Positions 53,175 through 60,381 of a stretch of DNA of 64,000 bases are shown piece by piece. A model generated the notes under the pieces. That model was given only the letters and a program-made list of their open reading frames with translations. It was not told the origin of the DNA and ran no database searches. How positions within the stretch are numbered: the first letter of the stretch is position 1; each line of letters begins with the position of its first letter. The position numbers and the translations under genes are program-made. The DNA lies in the NCBI GenBank assembly GCA_937928545.1, contig CALGJQ010000017.1, forward strand, positions 62,001-126,000, written 5' to 3'. The stretch is from an uncultured Verrucomicrobiales bacterium. Lineage in GTDB: Bacteria; Verrucomicrobiota; Verrucomicrobiia; Verrucomicrobiales; Akkermansiaceae.

Positions 53175-53999
53175 ATGAATGAGCGAGGAAAGACACTTTT
53201 GAGCCATCGACATCCAGCTTTGTATTGGTTGGGAGTAAGGTGGAACCGTCTTAAGAGACGTCTGCAGTGGGTTTTTGATGGCGAAACTTATGCAACGGAG
53301 AAAAGAGAAGAGAAGTTTCCGTGTTTGGTGAAGAGGCATTCGACGAGACTTTTGAAAAAATTGGGTGAATCCGAAATGAGGCTACAGCTCAATAAGGTGG
53401 AGAATTTGAAATTGGTCGCTCCTTGTTTAAACGGGATCGTAATTCGACCTGGGGAGTCTTTTTCCTTCTGTCGATTGGTTGGGAAGCCGACGGCGAAGCG
53501 AGGGTTTAAGGAGGGGATGGAGCTTTCGATGGGGAAGGCTCAGTCTGGAATCGGGGGAGGGATTTGTCAGATGGCGAACTTGTTAAACTGGCTCGTCCTT
53601 CATAGTCCGCTGACATCTCTAGAGAGAAGTTCGCATTCATTCGACCCCTTTCCTGATCAGAATCGGAGCATTCCTTTTGGGACCGGTTGTGCGATCTTTT
53701 ACAACTATGTGGACTTTAGATTTAGGAATGACACCGAGCAGACACTCCAGCTTAAGCTATGGATGGATGAGAAGGAGCTCTGGGGGGAATTGCTTTCCGA
53801 TGAAGAAATTTATGAGACCTATAAGATCTTCGAAGAAGATCATGAGTTTGTGAGAAAAGAAGGCGTCTTCTATCGAAAAAATACGATTTGCCGGAAGGTG
53901 ATGGTTCGTAAGGAAGGGGGGAGGTTCTTAAGAAATGAGGTGGTTAAGAAGAACTTCGTCAGAGTGATGTATGAACCTGAGGAGTTCGTTGAGGGGTGA
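53175..53999 (+). CDS. VanW family protein
   Basis: A 274-residue VanW-like protein: PCLNGIVIRPGESFSFCRLV, GKPTAKRGFKEGMELSMG, GIGGGICQMANLLNWLVLHS and GTGCAIFYNYVDFRFRND are the family blocks. VanW was first seen in glycopeptide-resistance clusters but is widespread without a proved role; here no van genes are near, so it does not indicate vancomycin resistance. There is no signal peptide. The start ATG 53175 has no Shine-Dalgarno motif. Confidence 0.93.
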   Translation: MNERGKTLLSHRHPALYWLGVRWNRLKRRLQWVFDGETYATEKREEKFPCLVKRHSTRLLKKLGESEMRLQLNKVENLKLVAPCLNGIVIRPGESFSFCRLVGKPTAKRGFKEGMELSMGKAQSGIGGGICQMANLLNWLVLHSPLTSLERSSHSFDPFPDQNRSIPFGTGCAIFYNYVDFRFRNDTEQTLQLKLWMDEKELWGELLSDEEIYETYKIFEEDHEFVRKEGVFYRKNTICRKVMVRKEGGRFLRNEVVKKNFVRVMYEPEEFVEG

Positions 54000-54001
54000 T
54001 G

Positions 54002-54093
54002 CGGAGCTTGGGTGGCATGCCTCTTAGGGTGCTTTAGTCCGAGTAAGATTGGTCCTCGCGGATAGTTTACTCGGACTAAAGTCCAAGCTCCGT
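54002..54093. repeat. REPIN-like repeat with split left arm
   Basis: Right arm 54069-54093 is a perfect 25-bp copy. The left arm is broken: CGGAGCTTGG at 54002-54011 and CTTTAGTCCGAGT at 54032-54044 are separated by about 20 unrelated bases. It lies between vanW and tatD and provides the stop codon and TELGL end of tatD. Confidence 0.85.
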
Positions 54094-54831
54094 AGTGTTT
54101 GCTGCGAACCGCTCAAGATTAAGCTCTGTTAAAGTTACTAGCTCCTTCGCGATTTGGCGGAGGTTGGCGGGGTGGTTGAGTTCTTCCAATGGGAACTCGG
54201 GATTGGGGGAGGCCATGTCGGGGGCGTCGGTTTCGATGAGGATTCGATCGGGTGGGAGCCTTTTGAAGACTTCGCGGACTTTCTCTTTTCGTGGGTGGAG
54301 GAAGTATCCTGAGAAGGAAAAGTAGGCTCCGAGTTTGAGGCATTCTCGCGCGACTTCCCATGAGCCGGCGAAGGAGTGGAGGAGAAATTTAGGGAGAGCG
54401 GGGGCGGAGCGGAGTTCTTCGAGCAGAGGTCCCCAGGCTTTGAGGCAGTGGATCGTGACGGGGCGCTGGAGTTCGACTCCGAGGGCGAGATGCTCACGGA
54501 AGACTTGGTGTTGGTCTTCTAAGTTTGGGTTTTTCATCCAGCGGTCGAGACCGCATTCGCCGATGCTGGCGTGGGGATATTGGGCGAGGTGATCGCGGAG
54601 GTTTTCTAGCCAAGTTTCTGAGCGGTTTTCGACTTTCCAGGGATGGAGGCCGAAGGCTGGTTTGACGAAGTCGGGGAAGGCATCGGCGAGCTTGGCCACG
54701 GCAGGCCAGTCTTCTTCGCAGGTGCCATTGACGACGCAGGCGGTGATGCCGACGGACTTCATGGTCTCAATCAACTCCGCTTGTCGCCCAGCGAAGCGGG
54801 GATCTTGGAGGTGATTGTGGGCGTCGATCAT
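54076..54831 (-). CDS. tatD: TatD family metal-dependent hydrolase
   Basis: A 251-residue TIM-barrel hydrolase. Metal ligands are seen in MIDAHNHLQD, IGECGLDRW, PVTIHCLKAW, LLHSFAGS and ETDAPDMASP. TatD enzymes are Mg2+-dependent deoxyribonucleases or quality-control hydrolases. The upstream frame (56 codons more) lies in the mnmH gene and is rejected; ATG 54831 overlaps the mnmH stop by 4 bases (ATGA). The terminal TELGL and TAG come from the 25-bp palindromic repeat. It is the last gene of an eight-gene operon. Confidence 0.92.
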   Translation of the reverse strand: MIDAHNHLQDPRFAGRQAELIETMKSVGITACVVNGTCEEDWPAVAKLADAFPDFVKPAFGLHPWKVENRSETWLENLRDHLAQYPHASIGECGLDRWMKNPNLEDQHQVFREHLALGVELQRPVTIHCLKAWGPLLEELRSAPALPKFLLHSFAGSWEVARECLKLGAYFSFSGYFLHPRKEKVREVFKRLPPDRILIETDAPDMASPNPEFPLEELNHPANLRQIAKELVTLTELNLERFAANTTELGL

Positions 54832-55886
54832 GGATAGAGTTCGATGAGCTCGGTGGCGGCTTTTTCGAAGTCGGAGGTGCTGGCGGAGGTGGGTTGGAAG
54901 CTGCGCTCGGGCTCGGGATAGACGGAGTCTTCTGAGCCGGGGCGGCGGTAGCAGAGGTCGTAGTGGTCGACTAAGATGGATTGGAGGAAGGCGTCCCAAT
55001 CGCGGGAGTCGATTTGTTGGTGCCAGGTGTCGACTTGCTCATTTCCACGGAGGCGGCGGAGGCCGTCGAGGGTGTCTTTGAGCGATTGGGGGTCTGAGAT
55101 GAAGTGGTGGTAGTCTTCGGCGAGGAGTTTGGCGCGTTCGGGGAGGGGGAGGTCGAGGAGAACAACGCGGCCTTCGCCGAGTCGCTTCCAGAGGGCAGGG
55201 GGGCATTGGAGGCGGCCGATGCGGTTGGACTCGGCTTCGGTGAAGACAGGGCGGTCGGGGTCGAAGTTGCGGAAGGCTTGCCAGAGTTGAGACTCGAAGA
55301 ATTTCTGATTGGGCTGCGGGGATTCGGGTTCGTTACCGAGGATGGAGCCGCGATGATTGGCGAGGCCTTCGAGATCTAGAACCTGTGCGCCTTGGCGTTT
55401 CATCTCGTGGAGAAGGCGGGTTTTACCACAGCCGGTGAGTCCACCGAGGACGATGAGTTCGGGCTTGGCGGGGGAGATGGTGGCCTCCATGTCTTCCATC
55501 AGGTATTTGCGCCACGCTTTATAGCCGCCTTGGATGACGCGGCTGCGCCAGCCAATGGCTCGGAAGATGAAGGCCATGGAGTTTGAGCGGAGATTGCCGC
55601 GCCAGCAGTAGATGAGGGGGGCAAAAGTCCGTGGGTGCTCGGCCAAGGTGGTGGCGAGATGATGGTGGATGTTTTTGGTGATGAGGGTCGCGCCGAGACG
55701 GCGGGCTTCGAAGGGATCTTCGGCATTGAGGGCACCGACTTCGTGGCGCTCCGCATCGCTAAGGACGGGGAGATTGATGGCACCGGGAATGTGGTCTTCT
55801 TGGAATTCCGAGGGCGAGCGGACATCGATGATATCCGGATAATCCGCGAGTGAGAATGGCGGAGAGATGCGCTCGGGGAGTTCCAT
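54828..55886 (-). CDS. mnmH: tRNA 2-selenouridine/geranyl-2-thiouridine synthase
   Basis: A 352-residue SelU/MnmH. Rhodanese domain residues about 1-130: IIDVRSPSEFQEDHIPGAI and the catalytic Cys94 in YCWRGNLRS. P-loop domain about 145-340: LIVLGGLTGCGKTRLLHEMK. It replaces sulfur by selenium at U34 of Lys, Glu and Gln tRNAs, via a geranylated intermediate. selD is not in the window. It starts 4 bases after ridA and overlaps tatD by 4 (ATGA). Confidence 0.94.
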   Translation of the reverse strand: MELPERISPPFSLADYPDIIDVRSPSEFQEDHIPGAINLPVLSDAERHEVGALNAEDPFEARRLGATLITKNIHHHLATTLAEHPRTFAPLIYCWRGNLRSNSMAFIFRAIGWRSRVIQGGYKAWRKYLMEDMEATISPAKPELIVLGGLTGCGKTRLLHEMKRQGAQVLDLEGLANHRGSILGNEPESPQPNQKFFESQLWQAFRNFDPDRPVFTEAESNRIGRLQCPPALWKRLGEGRVVLLDLPLPERAKLLAEDYHHFISDPQSLKDTLDGLRRLRGNEQVDTWHQQIDSRDWDAFLQSILVDHYDLCYRRPGSEDSVYPEPERSFQPTSASTSDFEKAATELIELYP

Positions 55887-55890
55887 GAAG

Positions 55891-56349
55891 TTAGGCTTTC
55901 ACCTCGACGACGAGGCTGACCTCAACGGAGACCCCGAGTGGGAGAGAGGAGCAGCCGACGGCGGCGCGGGAATGTTTACCAGCTTCGCCGAAGACCTCGA
56001 CGAGGAGGTCGGATGCTCCGTTGATGACTTGTGGGTGAGCGGTGAAGTCAGGCTCGGCATTGACGAAACCACTCAGCGAGACGATGCGCGTGACTTGGTC
56101 GAGCGATCCGACCTCGGCTTTAATGACGGCGAGGCGGGTGAGAAGGGCGGTGCGAGCGGCTTTTTGAGCGGTCTCGAGGTCGCACTCCGAGGGGACTTTG
56201 CCGAGATACTTTTCGTCTCCAATGATGGGGAGGCCACCTGAGATGTGGAGGAGGTTCCCACTGCGGACTGCATTGACGTAGGAGCCGACGGGAGCAGCGG
56301 CTTCGGGGAGTTCGAGTCCGAGAGAGGCCAGTTTTTCTTCAGGGGTCAT
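55891..56349 (-). CDS. RidA/YjgF-family protein
   Basis: A 152-residue member of the YjgF/YER057c/UK114 family: GSYVNAVRSGNLLHISGGLP, VPSECDLETAQKAARTALLT, VGSLDQVTRIVSLSGFVN and AVGCSSLPLGVSVEVSLVVE. RidA deaminates reactive enamines from PLP enzymes. It is about 20 residues longer than RidA itself and groups with the divergent YjgF branch, so a different substrate is likely. Starts inside the M23 gene stop (4-base ATGA overlap). Confidence 0.92.
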   Translation of the reverse strand: MTPEEKLASLGLELPEAAAPVGSYVNAVRSGNLLHISGGLPIIGDEKYLGKVPSECDLETAQKAARTALLTRLAVIKAEVGSLDQVTRIVSLSGFVNAEPDFTAHPQVINGASDLLVEVFGEAGKHSRAAVGCSSLPLGVSVEVSLVVEVKA

Positions 56350-57374
56350 TGAGCGGGTTCTACGGGTGCTTTCGGTTTGGTGTATTCGTTCGTGAAGAGG
56401 GCGATGAACTTGCGGCCTGACTTGGTGAGGGTGGCGCGACGACCGCTGCCGGTGAGGCGACCACGGGTGTAGTGCTCATGGCGTGAACGGGTGGTGCGAA
56501 CGAAGGTGAGGTGAGGTTCGGTCACTTGGCGATGACTGGGCACGACTGAAAGAGGGATGCCGGAGTCGGTGAAAGCGATTTCGTAAGCGTTACTGGGTTT
56601 GGAGTGATCGCCTTTTTTGAGCCAGGGGTATCGCTTAGTGATTTCAAGTTCCCCGTCTCTCGGAATGGCGACCTTGAAGTAAGGAGAGGCGCTTTCCAAG
56701 AAGGCGGGGATGGTGAGGTCTCCATTGGCGCGAGCGGCGAGGAAGAGGGAAGCGATATCGAGGCCGATGAGATTTCGACCATCATAGGGTCCTCGTTGAG
56801 TGGGGGCTCCGAGCCAGTCTTCGAAGTTTTCGGTCGAGAGCATGCAAAGCTCGAGATGGAGGTGAGCGCGGGTGCGGTTCAGTCCAACTCCGGTGTAGCC
56901 CATGGTTCCGATGGGGAAGCCGCCAAGAACGCGTTGCTCCAGTTCGACATCAACGCGAGCGAGGTGAGCGTAGAGGCTATAGAAGGGGCCGTATCCCCAG
57001 TCGTGTTTCACCACGATGTACTTGCCGTAGTCGCTGCCGCCGGCGTTTTTATTCAGGTAGACGACTTGTCCGCTGGCGATGGCGCGGATTTCGTCGAGTG
57101 GGTTTTGGTTGCGGTCTCGTTTGACGGGTTTGATGTCGAGGCCTTCGTGGAATTTGGTGGCAATGACCCCTTCTTTCTCCGTTTTGATGAGGTTGCGGAC
57201 GAAGCCGTATTGACCAGCGGTCCAAGCCTTTGAGTTTCCACGGAAGACGAACATGTAGAAGTCCTCTGGCTTGCCATCGAAGAGGGCGCGGTTATCAGTT
57301 GGGAGTGAAAGTTTCAGGGGCTCCACCGCTTGTAAGACAAGGGGGAGGCAGAGGAGGAGTTTGAGAAATTTCAT
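56346..57374 (-). CDS. M23-family metallopeptidase, secreted
   Basis: A 342-residue protein with signal peptide (MKFLKLLLCLPLVLQAVE). LytM/M23 motifs are the HxxxD of KFHEGLDIKPV and HxH of RAHLHLELCM, with the zinc-site spacing and the GYTGVGLNRTRAH loop intact. M23 enzymes cleave peptidoglycan peptide bridges. The C-terminal 100 residues are basic and unmatched. It lies 2 bases from the SecDF-like gene's stop on one side and overlaps RidA by 4 on the other. Confidence 0.9.
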   Translation of the reverse strand: MKFLKLLLCLPLVLQAVEPLKLSLPTDNRALFDGKPEDFYMFVFRGNSKAWTAGQYGFVRNLIKTEKEGVIATKFHEGLDIKPVKRDRNQNPLDEIRAIASGQVVYLNKNAGGSDYGKYIVVKHDWGYGPFYSLYAHLARVDVELEQRVLGGFPIGTMGYTGVGLNRTRAHLHLELCMLSTENFEDWLGAPTQRGPYDGRNLIGLDIASLFLAARANGDLTIPAFLESASPYFKVAIPRDGELEITKRYPWLKKGDHSKPSNAYEIAFTDSGIPLSVVPSHRQVTEPHLTFVRTTRSRHEHYTRGRLTGSGRRATLTKSGRKFIALFTNEYTKPKAPVEPAQ

Positions 57375-57376
57375 CC

Positions 57377-57946
57377 TTACGATTTGCGACGATTGCGTTC
57401 TTTTTGGGCTTCTTTCGCGGCCTTGATTGCTTCTTTACGCTGCTTTTCGTGGCCCTTGAGGCGGGTCTTCCATTCTTTGTTACTTTCGCCGGTGAGGGGG
57501 AAGGCGTATTCGAAGCGGATGATTTCGACCTGCTTGATTCCCTGCCAGATGACAAGGCGTCCGTCGTTGATGGGTTGATCGATGTAGACGCCATCGACCG
57601 GTCGGCCATTGAGCATGGCGACGAGCCATTCCCCTTGGTTCTGGGTGGTGAGGGCGGCGATGCGGGAGCTGGCGGCTTTATTAAAAGTGAAGGTGGCGCC
57701 GTAGTTGCCGTCTTCGGATCTAAAGTGTTTTAAAGAGGTGATCTCTTTGGTGAAGGTGATGGGGGACTTTTTGAAAAAGCGTTTCTTATTTCCCATCTGG
57801 AGTGGGAAGACCATTTTTGGGCCGTCGGAGACGTCACCTTCGAGGTGGAAAGTGAGGCGATTTTTTTCGGGTCGTTTGCCCATGCCAGAGGCGGCGGGGA
57901 GAGCAAGAGACGCGGCGAGGAGGCCGAGGAGGGTTCTGCGAATCAT
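57377..57946 (-). CDS. exported protein resembling the SecDF P1-head domain
   Basis: A 189-residue protein from ATG 57946 (MIRRTLLGLLAASLALPAASG signal-like); the long frame to 58270 is spurious. The core (about 35-150) follows the SecD/SecF P1-head pattern: YGATFTFNKAASSRIAALTT, EWLVAMLNGRPVDGVYIDQP, INDGRLVIWQG. It has no TM bundle, so it is a free-standing exported version. The C-terminus is highly basic (HEKQRKEAIKAAKEAQ). The gene is tightly spaced between M23 and MBL genes. Role unknown. Confidence 0.65.
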   Translation of the reverse strand: MIRRTLLGLLAASLALPAASGMGKRPEKNRLTFHLEGDVSDGPKMVFPLQMGNKKRFFKKSPITFTKEITSLKHFRSEDGNYGATFTFNKAASSRIAALTTQNQGEWLVAMLNGRPVDGVYIDQPINDGRLVIWQGIKQVEIIRFEYAFPLTGESNKEWKTRLKGHEKQRKEAIKAAKEAQKERNRRKS

Positions 57947-57965
57947 GGTTACTGTTTGTTGGGGT

Positions 57966-58583
57966 TTAGAGGGCTGGACAGAACGGGTTGCTTTTTTTCT
58001 CGGTGCCGATGCTCGTTTGAGGACCGTGGCCGGGAAAGACTGCCGTTTCGTCTGGCAAAATGTAGAGTTTTTGGCGGATGGAGTCGAGGAGTAGCTCGTG
58101 ATTCCCGCCGGGGAGATCGGTACGGCCGATACTGCCTTGAAAGAGAGCGTCTCCGGCGAAAAGGAAGGACTCTGAGACGAGGTGGAAAGAGAGGGAATCG
58201 GGCGAATGACCGGGGACGTGGGCGAGGTCGAAGTGGTGATCGCCGATTTCGAGAGTAGATTTTTCGCCAATCATTTCATCGACCTCGTAGGGTGGAATTT
58301 TGACCGGGATGCCCATTTCTTGAACGCGTTTTTCCATGATGATGTCAGGGGCGTAGGCTTGGAAGGCGTAGATGCGGGCACCATCTGCGCGGAGAGCGGC
58401 GACATCATCGACGTGGTCGAAGTGTTGGTGAGTGAGGAGGAGGTGGGTGGGTTTGAGGGAGTTGGCTTTTAAGAACTCGGCGATGCCGGCTGGGGCGTCG
58501 ATGACGATGCAGGTGCCGTCATCGTTCGCGAGGATGTAGCCGTTGGTCTGGACGAAGCCGCCGGTGTGGATGAGGAGGTTCAT
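57966..58583 (-). CDS. MBL-fold hydrolase (glyoxalase II-like)
   Basis: A 205-residue metallo-beta-lactamase-fold protein starting ATG 58583 (MNLLIHTGG). Zinc-site HxHxDH is in LLLTHQHFDHVDDV, then LAHVPGHSPDSLSFHL, FAGDALFQGSIGRTDLPGG and VFPGHGPQTSIG. It resembles type II glyoxalase-like hydrolases of thioesters; the substrate is unsettled. It overlaps the aroB stop by 4 bases (ATGA). Confidence 0.92.
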   Translation of the reverse strand: MNLLIHTGGFVQTNGYILANDDGTCIVIDAPAGIAEFLKANSLKPTHLLLTHQHFDHVDDVAALRADGARIYAFQAYAPDIIMEKRVQEMGIPVKIPPYEVDEMIGEKSTLEIGDHHFDLAHVPGHSPDSLSFHLVSESFLFAGDALFQGSIGRTDLPGGNHELLLDSIRQKLYILPDETAVFPGHGPQTSIGTEKKSNPFCPAL

Positions 58584-59659
58584 GAGCGGAGATGGTCGAT
58601 GGCGGGTACGATGTCTTCGGCTGGGATGCTGGAGCAAGTGATGCCGTTGCCGAGGCGATCTAGGAGGACGAAGGTGCGCTTTCCGCCGGAGAATTTTTTA
58701 TCGCGTGAGAGTTTTTCGAGGACGAGGTCGGTGGATATGTCGTCGGAAAGAACGAGGGGGAGTTGGAAGTGGGTGAGGAGATTGAGGATGCGTTGGCTGG
58801 AGTCGGCTGGGAGTCCGGCGTGGTTTTCCGAGAGTTTTAGGGCTGCGCGGATGCCGAGGGAGATGGCCTCGCCATGGAGAAGAGTGCCGTAGGCGACGGA
58901 GGCCTCGATGCCGTGGCCGATGGTGTGGCCGAAGTTGAGGAGGGCACGGGTGCCGGAGGTTTCTTGTTCGTCCTCCTCGACGACGCGGGCCTTGATCGCG
59001 ACGTTGCGTGCGATGAGGTCGGCGGGGACGTTTTGGTCGAGGGGATCGAGCGCTTCGAGGTCGGCGAGCATTGTTTCGTCGCGGATTGCGGCATGCTTGA
59101 TGACTTCGGCAAAGCCTTCGCGGAATTCGCGACCGGGAAGAGTGAGGAGGGTCTCGGGATCGGTGAGGACGAGGCGAGGTTGATGGAAGGCTCCGATGAG
59201 GTTTTTTCCTTCGGGGGAATTTACGCCGGTTTTACCCCCGACGGCGGAGTCGACTTGCGAGACGATGGTGGTGGGGATTTGGACGAAGGGGATGCCGCGA
59301 TAGAAGATGGCGGCGACGAAGCCGGCGAGGTCTCCGGTAACGCCTCCGCCGAGGGCGACGACGAAGGAGGAGCGGTCATGGCCAGCTTGGATGAGTTCGC
59401 GGGAGAGTTTCTCGGCTTCGGTCATCGACTTCGAGCCCTCTCCGGCGGGGAAGATGTGCGAGGTGAGGTCGTAGCCGGAATCGGCGAGTGAGGCTTCGAC
59501 TTTCGCGAGGAAATGAGGGGCGACATTGTCATCAGTGATAATGGCGGCGCGGCCTTTGAGACCAGCGGCGGTGATGCGCGGGCCGACTTCCGCGAGGAGG
59601 CCGGGAGCGACGAGGATTTCGTAGGAACGAGAGCCGAGATTGACGGAAACGGTATTCAT
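58580..59659 (-). CDS. aroB: 3-dehydroquinate synthase
   Basis: A 359-residue AroB, second step of the shikimate pathway (DAHP to 3-dehydroquinate, NAD+ and metal dependent). Start ATG 59659 (MNTVSVNLGSRSYEI) is set by homology. FPAGEGSKSM, ALGGGVTGDLAGFVAAIFYRGIPF, TTIVSQVDSAVGGKTGVNSP, FREGFAEVIKHAAI and NFGHTIGHGIEA are present. It overlaps its neighbours by 4 bases on both sides. Confidence 0.96.
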   Translation of the reverse strand: MNTVSVNLGSRSYEILVAPGLLAEVGPRITAAGLKGRAAIITDDNVAPHFLAKVEASLADSGYDLTSHIFPAGEGSKSMTEAEKLSRELIQAGHDRSSFVVALGGGVTGDLAGFVAAIFYRGIPFVQIPTTIVSQVDSAVGGKTGVNSPEGKNLIGAFHQPRLVLTDPETLLTLPGREFREGFAEVIKHAAIRDETMLADLEALDPLDQNVPADLIARNVAIKARVVEEDEQETSGTRALLNFGHTIGHGIEASVAYGTLLHGEAISLGIRAALKLSENHAGLPADSSQRILNLLTHFQLPLVLSDDISTDLVLEKLSRDKKFSGGKRTFVLLDRLGNGITCSSIPAEDIVPAIDHLRS

Positions 59660-60381
59660 TGATGACGAGAGCGGTGCCAGATGGAGGTGTCTGGTTTGAG
59701 AAGGACCTCGACGGGGGCGTCGGCGAGGTCGAATTCGGAAACAAGGTGCTTGAGAAGGGCGAGGGAGGCAAGCGCATCGTAAAGGGCATCGTGCCAATTT
59801 CGGTCGGGCGCGTGCTCTGCGAAGTCGGTGAGGCCGAGTGAGGTGCAGAGATCGCCGAGGGAGTGGGATTTTTCGGAGGGCCAAGCGGCGCGGGCGAGCT
59901 GGAGGGTGTCGATCCACGGGCCGAAGCGGTGGCCGGGGAAGGCGCGGAGGAAGCGTTTTTCGGTGCCGTGTCCGTGGGCCACGATGGGGCCGCGGCCGAG
60001 GGTGCTTTTTAAGGTTGGCCAGAGTGAAAGGAGAGAGGGGGCTTCGCGGAGGTCATCGGTGGTGATGCCGTGGACTTTTTGGGCAGACCAGGTGATGTCT
60101 TGCTCGCATTGCAGGAAGGAGACGAAGGGCTCGCTGATGTCGTCGGCGTGAGTCCAAGTGCCAAGGCCGATCTGGACGGGGGCATCGGTGCGGCCCTTGG
60201 CAGTGCCAGCGGACTCGAAGTCGATGGCGGTGAAGATGTTGTCGCTTATCTTGATGGGTCTGAGGTAAGGGCGATTTGGGTAAAATGCTACGCGTTTTTT
60301 GTTACGATTAAGAAAGTTTGAGTCATCTTGAGAGTAGAATGATCGTGCGACAGTTCTTGTTTCTTTTTTTAGTGGTGACAT
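59656..60381 (-). CDS. DEDD-type 3'-5' exonuclease
   Basis: A 241-residue exonuclease of the DnaQ/RNase T kind: Exo I TAIDFESAG, VHGITTDDL, Exo II-type VAHGHGTEKRFL, WIDTLQLARAAWP and Exo III HDALYDALASLALL. The only ATG before the catalytic core is 60381, inside the divergent gene's coding sequence by 43 bases, so the 45-residue N-terminal tail is doubtful. It may proofread or trim DNA/RNA. First gene of the eight-gene operon. Confidence 0.86.
   Translation of the reverse strand: MSPLKKETRTVARSFYSQDDSNFLNRNKKRVAFYPNRPYLRPIKISDNIFTAIDFESAGTAKGRTDAPVQIGLGTWTHADDISEPFVSFLQCEQDITWSAQKVHGITTDDLREAPSLLSLWPTLKSTLGRGPIVAHGHGTEKRFLRAFPGHRFGPWIDTLQLARAAWPSEKSHSLGDLCTSLGLTDFAEHAPDRNWHDALYDALASLALLKHLVSEFDLADAPVEVLLKPDTSIWHRSRHQ

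Noticed and set aside
53175-53999. VanW as a sign of vancomycin resistance
   Set aside because: VanW homologues are common in non-resistant bacteria, and no vanHAX or vanRS genes are present.
57947-58270. Upstream extension of the SecDF-like frame
   Set aside because: It runs in another frame through the MBL hydrolase gene; the signal peptide begins at 57946.
59660-59917. Arg/Pro-rich N-terminal extension of aroB
   Set aside because: Out-of-frame reading of the exonuclease gene; conserved AroB text begins at 59659.
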